A stretch of 64,000 nucleotides of DNA from Notolepis coatsorum. Lineage: Eukaryota > Chordata > Actinopteri > Aulopiformes > Paralepididae. Below, piece after piece: positions 42,984 through 55,682 of the stretch (the stretch's first letter is position 1; the number at the start of each line of letters is the position of its first letter). The stretch spans positions 95,966,087-96,030,086 of the forward strand of contig OZ020598.1 in the NCBI GenBank assembly GCA_963971535.1, in the 5' to 3' direction. The position numbers and the translations under genes are program-made. The notes beneath the pieces are model-generated. The model was not told the DNA's origin. It saw nothing but the letters and a program-made list of their open reading frames with translations, and searched no databases.

Positions 42984-45900
42984 GAGACTCCAGGACCTAG
43001 CGGAGGACGAGGGAGGACATCAAGCCCACCAGCACGAACCTATTTTGGACCAGGAGGCCCAGTACAGCCCCGACTTCAGCCCAGAGCCACTGCGTTACAA
43101 ACCCCCGACCCAACCCATGGGTGAGTTTAATACACAGTCAGCACCGAGGAGCAGCACCTGGGGGCCCGGTCTCTGGTACCCACCCAGCACTAACCCACGA
43201 CCACCCGTACGGGGAGACTCGCCCAGGAGCTCTCTCCCCCTACGCGCATCTGTGTCCCAGCCATCCATGGCATCTTACCTTGGAACACCCACGTTCCCAG
43301 ACTTTACGCGTGAGGACAGAGCACAGTATACGGAACTACGCATGTGTTTAGAGACTATCATGTCCGATGTACACAACGAGTCTTATAAATATGCCATCCT
43401 CCTCAAGCACCTTAAAATGCCCAGAGCGCATAACATAGCGCTGGCATATTCGAACTCAAGAACCCCCTACTCAGATGCTCTGGTGGCCCTCGACGCGCGC
43501 TATGGACGCATATGGGATTACGTGATCCAAGAAATACGAGATATCGACCGCCTCCCCCCAGCCAAAGACAATAGAGCACTAGATGACCTCTCTATCAAGG
43601 TACAATCCCTTGTGGGGATGCTGGGGTCACAAAAGGAGAAGGGGAGATATGAACTATATGCAAATTCCAACGTGGAGCGGATACTGGAGAAGCTCCCTCC
43701 AGCCCGTCAAGAGCGTTTTCGGCGGCAGAAAGACCACCGTGACCCCCACGGCCCAGAACCATCCCTCCTAGACCTGGCTGATTTCCTCGCCAGGGAGGTC
43801 AGCAGTCTACGATTAGACACATTCGTGTGGGGTGGCTCTAACCCTAAAGATGGACCGAGGAGGTTCAATGACAACCGCCGGTCCGTGACCGTTATGCACC
43901 AGGCCGAGTCAGTGCCGCGGCACAAGAACCATAACACCCCCCCCGCGAAGGGAAAGTGGAAGATTGCCTGCCAGTATTGTGAACATGAACATTGGCTGTC
44001 TCAATGTGACACCTTTAAGAAGTTGACTGCTGACGAAGTGAGTCAGTGGATCAAAGCGAACCGCCGCTGCTTCCGCTGCGCGCGCAGCCACATGGCAGCT
44101 GAGTGCCGCCTGAAGAAAAGATGCAGCAAGTGCGACGGCGCCCACCTGGATGTCCTGCACGACAGCAACAAGAGGAGACCCGTACCACAAAGCAGCTCGA
44201 GAGTAAATGTCATGTATATAGACCCTGCGAAGAGCGGGAGCTCCCGAGTGCTCTTGAAGGTGGTCCGAGTGCTCCTAAGCTACGAGGACAAGGTCCTGGA
44301 CACTTACGCCGTCCTCGACGATGGGTCTGAAAAGACTCTCCTCCTCGCTTCCGCCGCAGCCCAGTTGGGCCTGCGGGGTACCGAAGAAACAATGACAATC
44401 CGTACTATTCGGCGAGACCTAAAGACCATAAAGGGCGAAAACGTCTCATTCACAATAGCAGCGGTCGAGCAGCCCGAGAAGCGGTACAGCATCACTAATG
44501 CCTTCACAAGCCATAACATAGGTCTGTCACGTTATACCTACCCCATCCCACAACTGATGGATAAATACGTGCACCTACGCCGAGTGCCTATACCGTTCAT
44601 CGACGGCGCCACCCCGACCCTGCTCATAGGCTCCGACCACGCAGACCTCATCGTCCCAACGGACGCGGTCCACATCGGACCCAGAGGCTGCCCAGCCGCG
44701 GTCAAGACCCGCCTGGGTTGGACGCTACAAGGCCCCCTCTCCGGGTCTTCCAACCGACCGACGGCCACACGCTGCCTCTACACGAGGGTAAGCGACAACG
44801 ACACCACCCTCTTGCAGCACGTCGAGAGACTATGGACATTAGACTCGATGCCCTTCAAGAACGAACGGAAACTAGTTCGCTCCAAGGAAGACAAGTATGC
44901 CATAGCTCTCCTCGAGCAGAAGACAAAGAGGGTCGAGGTCGACGGAGTGATGAGATACGCAACTCCACTCTTGAGGCGAGAGGGGATGCCCACCCTCCAC
45001 GCATCAAAGGAAGCGACACAACGCTATCTACTGAACACCGAGCGGCGTCTAGCTAAAGACCCCCCTCAAGCAACGATATACCGCGCTGAGATCGACAAAC
45101 TGATCACAGTGGGACATATAAAGAAAATCGACAATCAAGAGGCAGACCAGACGACTGAATCCTGGTACGTGCCCCATAACAAGGTCCACCACAACGGCAA
45201 GAACCGCATTGTATTCAACTGCAGTTATCAGATCGGACTACAGAACCTGAATAACTTGCTCCTACCCGGCCCGACACTCGGCCCCTCCCTCCTCGGCGTA
45301 CTACTACGTTTCCGCCAGGACAAAGTAGCCATCAGCGGCGACATCAAAGGGATGTTCCTACAAGTGCGACTGATGGAGGAAGACAAGCCCCTGCTGCGGT
45401 TCCTGTGGAGAGAGAGGATCGACGATGAACAACCCTCCATCTATCAATGGGAGGTCCTCCCCTTCGGCACCACCTGCAGCCCATGCTGCGCCACGTTCGC
45501 ACTACAAAAGCACGTGACCGAAGACCCTGGAGCCGATGAGGAGGTCAGACAAAGCGTAGAGAGGAGTTTCTACGTGGACAACTGCCTACAAAGCGTATCA
45601 ACGCCAGAAGAAGCCGAAGCCATCCTGCTTAAGCTCCGAGCCTCCCTGATCAAAGGCGGCTTCGACCTTAGGCAATGGGCCAGCAGTGACCCTCAAGTAC
45701 TTTGCAGCCTCTCCCCAGAGACAAAGGCAGCAAGCAGCGAGACCTGGATGGCGACCACCCCAGGTGAAGCACAGGAAATGCCATTGGGCCTCGTCTGGCG
45801 CTTCAAAACAGACTCGCTCCATTATAAGCACACACCCCTGACCAAGGAGCAGGGAAGGTCGACCCCTCTACCGACCACTCGACGGAGCGTATACAGAACA

Positions 45901-48177
45901 CTCGCAAAGCCAATACGACCCGCTGGGGTGTATCCTACTGTACCTTACACCACTCGGGCGAAGATGTTGGTGCGAGAACTGTGGGACAAGGAGCAGGGGT
46001 GGGACGACCCCATACCCGAGCACCTGGCTTCCACCTGGAGAGAGTGGGAGGGAGAACTCAACTCGCTCCAAAATGTGAACATTCGCCGGAGCTACTTCCC
46101 ACCCACCATGCGGCTGGAGACGTGTCAGATGGACCTGCACGTCTTCAGTGACGCCTCAGAAGTAGCTTACGGTTCGGTGGCTTACTTGAGAGCCCGAGAG
46201 GAGGGAGGAGAAGTACACACAGCCTTCGTCCTGGCTCGCTCAAGAATAGCCCCCCGCAAGCAAAAATCTATCCCGCGTCTAGAGCTCTGCGCAGCTCTGG
46301 TAGGCGCGCAACTCGCCACGCTGATACAACGTGAACTCACCATAACGGTGCGAAAGACAATCCTGTGGTCAGACTCCATGACTGTGCTCACATGGATCCA
46401 GTCCGATTCTTGTCGATACAAAGTCTTCGTCGGAGTCCGAGTCACCGAGATTCAAGACTTGGTAGGATCAGCGTGCTGGGGTTACGTTGACACCAAACAG
46501 AACCCAGCAGATGTCATCACACGGGGGATGTCCCTAGACGACCTCACACGTCCAAACATTTACAGTGACGGTCCTGAGTTCCTCAAGCTCACGGAGGAGG
46601 AGTGGCCTACCCCCACACCACGGGAGGCGAGTCAAGAGGAGGCAGAGATCAAGAAGTCTATGTTCTGCGGGCTGACGCACGCCCCAGCTCCAACGGACCC
46701 TAACATAGACGACTGCTTAACCCTTGAGAGTGCTCAGAAAAGGACATTCTTGTGGCACCACCCTGAGGTTCCCCCCACCACAGACATTGACGCATCGAAC
46801 TACGCAGAGGCAGCACTCCTTCTGCTACAGAGAGCCCAAAGAGACTCATTTCCAGACGAGCTAGACTGCCTGCAAGGGGGAAAGCCAATCCCCTCAGACA
46901 GCCGACTGCTCACTTTGGCCCCCGAGCTCGACACCAAGCACCTCATCAGGGTGGGTGGTCGTTTGAGACGGGCCCCGGACTTGACGGATGATGTCAAGCA
47001 TCCTATCGTCCTCAACAGCAGACACAAGATAACCGAGCTGATCATACAGAAGTACGACGAGGATGTGTACCACGCGGGGGCAGAGAGAGTCTTCGCTGAG
47101 ATCCGACGACGCTACTGGAAACTCCAAGGGAGAGAAGCAGTACGTCGCTTCCAACGGACTTGCTTAAACTGTCGCAAGTGGCGAGCACAGCCCAGTATAC
47201 CTATGATGGCCTCCCTGCCTCCCTGCCGCCTCCGACTCGGCGAGAAGGCCTTCCACTCCACGGGCGTGGACTGCTTCGGCCCATTCAACGTCAAGAAAGG
47301 AAGAGGGACAGAGAAGAGGTGGGGCATTGTGTACAAGTGTATGACCACCCGAGCTGTTCATATAGAAATCCTTCAGACCATGAGTACGGATTCATTCCTC
47401 ATGTCCTTCCGGAGATTTCAAGCCTGAAGAGGAATCCCGTCTGTGTTGTTGTCCGATCAAGGGACAAACTTCAAAGGCGGAGAAAGATAATTGAGAGAGA
47501 GCTTCCAGGCTATGGGTGAAGGACTTAAGACCCGCCTCGCTCCCTCTCAGATCAAATTCCAGTTCAACCCCCCGAACGCCCCTCATTTCGGGGGAGCCTG
47601 GGAAAGAGAAGTCCGTTCTATAAAGACTGCTCTGTACACCGTGCTTGGGGCCCAGACCGTGGCGGAAGAAGTCCTCACGACAGTCCTCACGGAGATCGAG
47701 GGCGTCTTGAACTCGAAGCCCCTCGGCTACGTCTCAAGTGATGTAGCAGACTTCGACCCAGTCACCCCAAACTATCTCTTGATGGGGCGGCTGGACCCTG
47801 CCCTTCCACAGGCGGTGTACAGACCTGAGGAGGTGAACGGCCGAAGAATGTGGAGATACAGTCAGGTATTGGCTGACCAGTTTTGGACCAGTTTCCTCCT
47901 CCACTATCTACCATCCCTCCAAGCCCGTCAGAAGTGGGTAAAGGACAGGGACAACCTGAAGGTGGACACAGTCGTTATGATCATAGACCAGTCACTACCC
48001 CGAGCTACGTGGCCGGCCGGACGCGTAAGCAAAGTGATTACTGGTGCCGATGGGAAAGTCAGAGCGGCAGAAGTCATAGTCCAAGGGCGGACTTACACCC
48101 GACCCGTGGCGAAGCTGATAGAGTTGCCGGAGCTCCCTGACTCCCCTGATGACGACCATGACCCACTGACTTTGTAG
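42766..48177 (+). pseudogene. BEL/Pao gag-pol polyprotein with two nonsense codons
   Basis: The frame is open from about 42766; the long part is 43045-47427, then 47428-48177 after stops. In order: DUF1759-like gag (ETIMSDVHNESYKYAILLKH), zinc knuckles (CQYCEHEHWLSQC, CFRCARSHMAAEC, CSKCDGAH), aspartic protease (AVLDDGSEKT, about 44317), RT (GDIKGMFLQVRL, LPFGTTCSPCCATF, YVDN at 45571-45582), RNase H (HVFSDASEVAYGSVAY), and integrase with H2C2 finger (CLNC at 47161-47172) and D-D-E at about 47269, 47455 and 47602. TGA at 47425-47427 and TAA at 47488-47490 interrupt integrase; both are substitutions in an otherwise continuous frame. YVDN replaces the usual YVDD. Confidence 0.92.
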
Positions 48178-48258
48178 ATTGCCCTACTCCTCACAACAAG
48201 TATTGAGCAGTTGACTGGACTATTAATCTGTCTCCCTTAAACTAATTAGGTGCGGACT

Positions 48259-48272
48259 AATTAGGAGGCGGC
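48259..48272 (+). promoter_or_regulatory. probable polypurine tract
   Basis: The short purine-rich AGGAGGCGG directly upstream of the 3' LTR is where plus-strand DNA synthesis would be primed. Confidence 0.45.
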
Positions 48273-49547
48273 TGTTGTGAAGGGCCAGATTAAAAGCTGA
48301 GAATCTACGTTTATTGTTTTATATACCTTGTATATTATTTATATATACAATTTATATCCCTTTAAGCCTGCGTTTGAATCCTAGTAATATTCACTTTCTC
48401 ATTGGATAACGTTCTCGGCGCCAGACGGCGCGCCCCTAAAGTCAGGTTCAAAGGCGAGCCCAGGCATGTTGGAGCATGCCTGGAGACGGCGCATTGATTC
48501 GAGATGAGAACTGAGGTTTGGCACTAGAAAGCCACTTAAGTATATATATCGCGGCAGGTGCGAACAGCAGTGTGCGTTCGTTCGGTAAAACAGTGAAGTG
48601 CAAGCAGTTCGTCTAAACAGAGTGTTGAGAACCACGTGCGAAGTGAATAGTAAAAGTGTCAGAGTTAATGCAGTAACGTCAAGTTCGACTTAGCTTAATG
48701 TGAAGTAAAGAGTCGTTATTTATTGTGCATCGTGCCAACAGCAGTTCGTTCGTGTGCAGCATTACCCAGCAGTTCGTTCGTTTAGTAGCTAGTGGAACCT
48801 TAGCCAGTGTGCGTGGACTAAATACATTGGTGCCAGTACACGAGGAGGGCCTAGTCGTAGAACCTACTGGACATGTGCATATTGAAACCGACGGCGGCGA
48901 TTGCAGAACCAGTATTGGTTGGATTATAGTGATTGTGGAACGTACTACCTGGAGAAGAGCATCGTTAATACCCACTGTCGTTTGGATTTACCCACCTTGA
49001 AGATCTACTTCGGGCTGGCTTCGTGGACCGAAGCTAGCTGGCTATCGTCATTGCTATCGGGCAATTGGATTACAGTTATTGCTTTGTTGCTGAGCCTTTG
49101 GATTACAAGGACTGGATTCTATACGAGAACCCCCTTCTTCTTCAATTGAACAGACTGAGTATCCGAACATTCTTCCTTCCTCCAGAGCTTACATCTCTGG
49201 GAGGAAACCCCTTGTCTCCAGCGGTACCAGCGTTTCCCCCTATATTGCCATCCTACGCCAGGCGGCGTTTAGTCTAGTACCCCATCGTAGGAATTATTCA
49301 TTCCAACTGACTTTTGCTACTGACTGACTTATTCATATTCTTCGCCATACAAGCGCGACCTTAATTCCCATCTCTGTACAATTTGCTGCATAACAATAAA
49401 TATTCTAAATGATATTTCTTTGTCACCGTGCCGAGTGTCTGCCATAATTAACTGTACTTTCTGGCAAGTAATAATAATGATAATTAGCAGTGGTTTAATC
49501 TATCACAATCTTTAATACAGTCAGGGTTTTGTAACCCCTCAGTTACA
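48273..49547 (+). mobile_element. BEL/Pao 3' LTR (1,275 bp)
   Basis: Nearly identical to 40582-41867. Differences seen include a missing C near 48399, the lost 10-bp segment near 49434, and about ten scattered substitutions. Confidence 0.92.
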
Positions 49548-49587
49548 ATAATAAAAAGGCATGTCACCAGGACACCTCTCCTGAGAG

Positions 49588-49655
49588 GATTGTATTGTAT
49601 TGTATTGTGTTGTATTGTGTTGTGTTGTGTTGTATTGCATTTATTGTATTTATTT

Positions 49656-49722
<67 letters not shown>

Positions 49723-49730
49723 GATTGGTT
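49588..49730. repeat. (TTGTA)n/(TTGA)n microsatellite
   Basis: TATTG/TGTTG units pass into about 17 uninterrupted TTGA units at about 49655-49720. Confidence 0.93.
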
Positions 49731-49740
49731 TGCTTGATTG

Positions 49741-50155
49741 TATGGATAGTAACATCCAATTAACCAGCATTAGGGAAAACTCAGTAATTAATTAGCTTGA
49801 TGATTTTCTCTGCATGGGCCAATTTAGCAGTGACTCTGCTTCTAAAAGTAAATAGGTCTGATAATCATAATCTATTTCAATAGAACTGCTTTTTTTTACA
49901 GCCAAATGTGACTGGATTGTAATGCAATAATGTAAGCCTTCAATGATCTGTTCAAGTATATTCAGACAAAGCGCATGTATTGTTATTATACATTATACTG
50001 TATTATGTATTGTTGTGCGAATGTTCCATGCAGCTATTATAGTGTGTGTCATATTGAATACACAGGAGCCAGCTGCTGTGAATGAACCCTTATACAGATT
50101 CTGATTCTGATAGGTACTTATTGGTATTATTATGAATTTTCATTTCATAGAACTC
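49741..50155. other. unassigned sequence
   Basis: AT-rich, no ORF. CAGATTCTGATTCTGATAGG at about 50096 resembles a LINE tail. Confidence 0.3.
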
Positions 50156-50158
50156 AAA

Positions 50159-50260
<102 letters not shown>

Positions 50261-50602
50261 AATAAACCTTGATATGACATTTGGAGCCAACATTGTGCTT
50301 TTGCCTTCAGGTTCCTTGGTAGCACCACGATAAAGTAATCTTAATCAAGAGGTTAAAGGTTGAGTTCTACTTCCTGATTAGAAAATATTCCATTTGGGTA
50401 CAGAGCCGTCCCTAGACTTTTGGGGACTCTAGGGAAATAATTATTTGGGGACCCTCCTTATTTACCTTAAATCACATCTGAGGACACCAGAGGAGCACAG
50501 CCTGTTCACATGTTGCCCATTGGTTTGACACAATTGTTGTTTTCGAGGGCCTCTCATCAACTGATTCCAGTCCAGGCAGGATGGACATGTGTGGCACAAC
50601 AG

Positions 50603-50784
50603 CATGTTGTAGTTTATACAAGCTACTGTATGTTGTAGTTCATACAAGCTACAGTGTGTTGTAGTTTATACAAGCTACAGTATGTTGTAGTTTATACAAG
50701 CTACAGTATGTTGTAGTTCATACAAGCTACAGTATGTTGTAGTTTATACAAGCTACAGTATGTTGTAGTTTATACAAGCTACAG
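50603..50784. repeat. 26-bp minisatellite, seven copies
   Basis: Unit TATGTTGTAGTTTATACAAGCTACAG with few changes; 182 bp equals seven units exactly. Confidence 0.93.
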
Positions 50785-50941
50785 TATGCGCCAGTAGAGA
50801 GACTCATATTATAGGTTGGTTTTGAACTGCAGAGGGACAGATATGAACAACCTCTGTGATTGTATGAAAGGCATTAATAGTTAGAAAATGTACATGTATT
50901 ACTTAAAATGAGATAAGTAGGTAGGTAGGCAGATAGATATG

Positions 50942-51125
<184 letters not shown>

Positions 51126-51171
51126 AAGACATGTTATTAATATTAGTAATATTAGTGGTATAGAGGTATCT

Positions 51172-51174
51172 GTG

Positions 51175-51255
<81 letters not shown>
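51172..51255. repeat. (TG)n microsatellite
   Basis: Nearly pure TG with one T insertion near 51190. Close to the AGAC tract. Confidence 0.97.
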
Positions 51256-51256
<1 letters not shown>

Positions 51257-51269
51257 CATGTGCGTGTGT

Positions 51270-51715
51270 GCCCCTCCCTCCCCTCTGCAGCTCCGCCCCA
51301 GAGAGCTGCTGTAAAACAAACGTCCCATGCTTAAAGAACAAAAGTTTGATAAAAAAAGAAAAAAAAAGTTATTTCAGACACCCCGGATATTCCGTGGTGG
51401 CAAAAGGATGATTCATAGTCTCCAGATAATAGCCCCTCCAGTTCCCTCTCATTATTCCAAGCAGTCTGGGAGTATGACACTCGTAATGCGGAGCGATGAG
51501 TCAGCGCACACTCAATAACAAGTAAAGAATAGCTTATTAATGCTCCCCACTGCAGACCAGCCAGATGGAACACAGTTTAACCGTTTTGGTAATGACAGAA
51601 TACGACTCGCATAACGAAGGAGTTTAATCTCTTGATGACATCGATGAATGGGAGACTGACGCTGCCCCGGGTGATTCTAGAAGGGAACTGTAGGCGTATT
51701 TGCCCTGTCTAATGC
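51270..51715. other. unassigned sequence
   Basis: No ORF or repeat of note before the DIRS insertion. Confidence 0.3.
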
Positions 51716-51718
51716 CTG

Positions 51719-51749
51719 GTTAACCCTTTCACTACCACACTACCGAAGG
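51719..51749. repeat. GTTAACCCTTTCACTACCACA minisatellite, left remnant
   Basis: One unit (TTAACCCTTTCACTACCACA) directly left of the DIRS element; the array continues at 57214. Confidence 0.8.
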
Positions 51750-51923
51750 GTTATATTTCGTATTTGCATCGCGTCCCGCTCTGAGCCTTACGAGATACTC
51801 TGTGATACATATTGTATCTCCCACGAATAAAAAAACACATGCACCCCACCTGTATGGGGCCCCGCCCCTAATGGTGGCCACCACCCATATAACCATGACT
51901 CTGGTCATGAAACACCCTTCCTC
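51750..51923 (+). repeat. DIRS left terminal repeat
   Basis: Begins GTTATATTTCGTATTTGCAT. From 51772 it is the reverse complement of 57016-57166, with a one-base difference in an A run. The outer 22 bp are unique to this end. Confidence 0.92.
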
Positions 51924-53479
51924 TGTTTTCGTCCCAGCGTATTGGATGCGTGCACCATACGAGTCTAGCGGAATGAAAAGATTAAGGAAGATTAATAATG
52001 TTGGAAGCTTACCGGAGGTTGCTGGCCCCTGGCATCTTCGATGCATGTTTTCGGCGACACGACGGGCCTGTGTTGATGTTCCTCGTTTGATGACTGCACA
52101 TCGAGGTTCAGCTGTACAAGGCTGGCTGTCGGGCCAGCTTGTACTCAGGTAGGCCCTGTGTCTTCAGGCATGGGTATTAGTGTTAGTAATGCTGGTTTGT
52201 TTTGTTAACACAACCATGTTGTGTGTTGGCGCCGGGGGCAGGATGGTTTGGTGAACGTTCTCTGCAGGGAACGGTTTCCAAGCTGTCTTGGGCGTGCTGC
52301 TAAAACATCTGAAGCTATGCTACATGCTATCGCTACTGCCGCATGCTATTACTACTGCTAATTGCTATGCTGTTTTAATGTCTCCGCCGTGAGATGTTGT
52401 CACTCTCCCGCCTCTTGCCCGGTTCATCAATGAAGGTCAGTCGGTAGCTGTTGTGGGGTTTTTGAGTTCTATTTACCTTTTTTCGGGTAAATGGGTTGAC
52501 AACGGGGTAGGTCGTGGCTAGGTTCCTAGCCAGGTATTTTACCTTGTGTTCCGGCGGGGTTTGTTGAACGGTGTTCCCATCTGGGTTGACGTCGGGTAGT
52601 GGGGCTATGGGTCCAGCCGACATGATAAACATGTTGCGTGTCTGTGCACAGGCAATTGTTGTCTTGGGTCCCACATTGCCTGGCGTTAGGCTGCAGTAGT
52701 ATAAGGGCAGGGCCGCCTGGGAGAAATGTGAGGCCCTGTGCGTTTTTAGACGCGAGGCCCCCCATCTCCTGGGGCGGCCCTGTGTAGGGGGCTATTGTTT
52801 CGTTTTGTCACTCTGCTATGAGAAGGTCTGTCTTGCTACAGCTTTCTCTCCTCTCAAACCATTCATACTGACGGTCAATCGGTATACTGGGGGAGTAGTG
52901 CGGGGGGGGGGGGGCTTTGTTTACCTTTTTTGGTAAATGGGCTAAACAAGGGCTGGTGTTCTGTTGTGAATATTTTGAATGAAGACGGGTCTGGTCCGTC
53001 TCCCCTTAAACTTTGTGTGTATGGGTTTGCTCATTCTACAGTTTTTGTGGTTTAGCTCTTTTATTCATTTAACCCTTTCATGGTGCACACCACAGTGGAG
53101 GGTGCTGTTTGCAATCACCACTGGTGCTCCATGTTAACGTCAGTCCTTTGTTTTTGATATATTGAAACAATGCCCCGCCCGGCCGACACCATGGGTGGGT
53201 CGGCCTGGCGAGTGGCTGGTGGGCTGTTAAGGCTTGTACCGCCACGGTATGGAATTGGCAACGATTAGAACTGTGTTCGAATTGGTGTTTTTTCTATTAA
53301 AGAAATGGTGTCTGGTGGAGGGGCCTTGAGGGCCAGCCGACGTCGACACATCGCGCGAGGTTGTTGACGTTATTAGCTTTGACCCAGCCGCAAGCTATAA
53401 CCGCTCAGGGTTCCCCTCTCCGCAGGGGATTTTGGTCTTCTGCTGGAGCGCGGGCGGTATTGTCCTAGGCCCTACACCG

Positions 53480-53920
53480 CCTCACACCGCGCAGCCAGAA
53501 TAAGAGAGAGCACGGCCTCGTCAGCGGCGATGACGGGGCCCTCGACAGGCGGCCATGTTTTTCCCCCGCCAGAGGTATCCTGGGCGTTGATTCGACAGGT
53601 GTCCACAAGGCCGACAGCCTTGGCGGCCGAGGGATCGGCCATGTAGGATGGGTTCGGCTTGAACAAACAAGCCGTCACCGTCCTGCCGCGAGCAGCCCGC
53701 TCTCCGATCACTCCCTTCCCCAACACCAGCGGGAGAAGTGGGCTCTGATTGTTTCCTTTGGCTGCGGGCCGCGTGCCTTCGTTGATGCGCGGGCGGCCCC
53801 ACTTTTCGCTTCTCATGGGGACAGGGGCTGACACCCAGTTGATGGCTGAGCCTGGGTCTGTCCGTGAGAATGTTGTGCTGTCAAGCGGCTCCCACACCTT
53901 GAACTGTGTTGGTTGAGCCT
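53480..53920 (+). pseudogene. possible DIRS gag-like remnant
   Basis: No domain is recognised. The plus-strand reading is broken by stops, and its position between the left terminal repeat and RT is where DIRS ORF1 would be. The open minus-strand frame across it (53472-53897) is likely a shadow. Assignment is by position only. Confidence 0.25.
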
Positions 53921-54461
53921 GGTGTTACGTCTGTCAACTTAAGTGTTGTCAGCAGGGGGGCTCGAAACCTTTTGAGGCACACAGTGCGGGCTTCCCCGGC
54001 CTCGCCTTCGCCAGGCCAGGTATCATGTTGGTGCCTCCCACTCCTGAAATATTGGCAAGTGGTCGCAGCTCACATGGTTTGGGGTGGTAGTAATATCACT
54101 GCAGGGCTACGGTGTGTAGGAACCCATGGGGGCCTTACACCTTGCATGTCCGGCTGCAGAACAACTCCTTCAGCATGTTCTGGAGGGGTGTTCAGTGGGG
54201 GGGCTTTTTTCATCGGAAGCCCCCCGTATCAGATCGGCCCTTTCTGTCGGGGTTCCCCCTTGGGTGCGATTGCCTCGTGGGTGTGTCAGGGTCAGGTGTT
54301 CCGACACGGAACGCGCTCCTCGCATGGTTCCGGGGTTGTCTACGCACAGCGGGGGGACCGGGCCAACTATCTACAGTTCCTGGCGGACCTGCGCCACGTG
54401 ACGGCGGGTGCGTTGGGAGTGTCGTCACATATGACTACGGCAGTACCATATGTCGAGGTAG

Positions 54462-54960
54462 ATGGAGAGAACGGTGAGGCGGGGACTTGTGTTTACACAA
54501 CCCCACCCGTTTTCAGGTTTGGTACAGACCCTGTTGTCGGGGTCTCCAGCAGGGACAGCTCTGGTCGACGAGATCCAATCTCTGTGGACGAAGCAAGCCA
54601 TCGTCGTGGCGTTCTCCTCCCGGTGTTCTCAGCCCGAGAAGTCGGGAGGGAGGGGTGTAAGACCCAGGCTGGACCTGTCCCATGGGAAGGTTCAGCATTT
54701 TTTGGATCGTCTCCTACCTGTTGAACACTGTCAGGTGGGGGTCTGGTTCTCCTCCATAGACCTGTAGGATGCGTATGCGCATCCCCGATCTTCCATCCTA
54801 GGGCTTACCTACGCTTCCTTTGCAGGGTTAGCGTATGAGTACCAGAGGCTGCCGTTCGGTTTTCTCTGGCTCCCTGCATCTTCACCAAGTGCGTGGAGGC
54901 CGCACTGGGGCCTTTGCGTCGTCCGGGGTTACGGAGTGTTCTGCCCTGATGACGTTCTGG
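54462..54960 (+). pseudogene. DIRS reverse transcriptase remnant
   Basis: Readable blocks: PFSGLVQTLLSGSPAGTALV, DEIQSLWTKQAIVV, RPRLDLS, VWFSSIDL-stop-DAYAHP, LAYEYQRLPFGFS, CIFTKCVEAALGPLR and DDVLVL. These correspond in order to DIRS RT fingers and palm, including the two aspartates of the catalytic box (DDVLVL instead of the usual LDDW). At least one stop (TAG at 54765-54767) and two frame changes disable it. A stretch between the first blocks seems deleted compared with family length. Confidence 0.82.
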
Positions 54961-55640
54961 TCCTTCGCGGTCAAGGTGGATCGTCAGGTCTCATACCAGG
55001 CAGGTCTCTACCAGCCTGGGGTTGCTGTAGACTGGATGTAGAGTATTCCTCTTCCCAGTCAACGGTTGGAGGGCTATGGGCATCCATTTCAGAGCGTGTT
55101 GTCAACACGCTCGGGAGGTTCCGTCCTAGGACGGTTACGGCGCTGTCTCACGTCGCGTTTTCACCGACGCCTCCCTCGCTGGTGATGCGTCGGGCCAACG
55201 CAGTAGGGGGCAGCTGGCAAACCATGCTGCCCGGTCTGCGCTACGTTCAATGTGTTGGTGTTGAAAGCGGTCCTTCTGGTCCACAAATGGTGTTGATCAG
55301 GACGGACGTTACGACGTCAGTGCCGTGTATCGACAGACAGGGAGGAGTACGCTCCCCCTGTCTGCACCAGGCGGCGGGCGGCTGGCTATGGGCGTCCTCC
55401 ATCTGCGCGGCCTGAGGGCTCCCCACATCCCCGGCAGGGAGAATGTGGGTGCAGGTGTACTGTCGCGGGGCGGCCCTCATCCTGACGGGTGAGGATTGCG
55501 TCTGGACATGGCCAGGCGGGTCTGGGACCGATGCCGTGCCACCAGGGATTCTTCCCCATACATCTGTTAGGTCAGTTGTTGGGACGGGTACGTTGAGGGG
55601 CGCAGGTTCTTGATCCTGATGGTGTTACCATCTGGAATGC
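54960..55640 (+). pseudogene. DIRS RNase H / methyltransferase-region remnant
   Basis: Follows RT. Fragments such as VNTLGRFRPRTVTALSHVAF and NAVGGSW resemble the RNase H portion of DIRS pol, but stops break it. No clear methyltransferase was seen. Confidence 0.5.
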
Positions 55641-55682
55641 GCATGCTCCCTCCACTGTCGCGCTTACGCGGGCAGATGACGT

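Larger units (their letters stand above)
40582..49547 (+). mobile_element. BEL/Pao LTR retrotransposon, structurally complete
   Basis: 8,966 bp from TGTTGTGAAGGG to CAGTTACA, flanked by ATAAT at 40577-40581 and 49548-49552 (5-bp TSD). Both LTRs are present. Gag, protease, RT, RNase H and integrase are in BEL/Pao order. LTRs differ by about ten substitutions, a 1-bp and a 10-bp indel by eye. Two in-frame stops in integrase and two one-base frame changes in gag mean this copy as assembled cannot make its full polyprotein. Confidence 0.95.

Noticed and set aside
43121-47361. other-frame ORFs inside BEL pol
   Set aside because: Shadow frames of a clear polyprotein.
53472-53897. 141-aa minus-strand ORF in the DIRS element
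   Set aside because: Opposite to element sense, without a domain; GC-rich sequence keeps it open.
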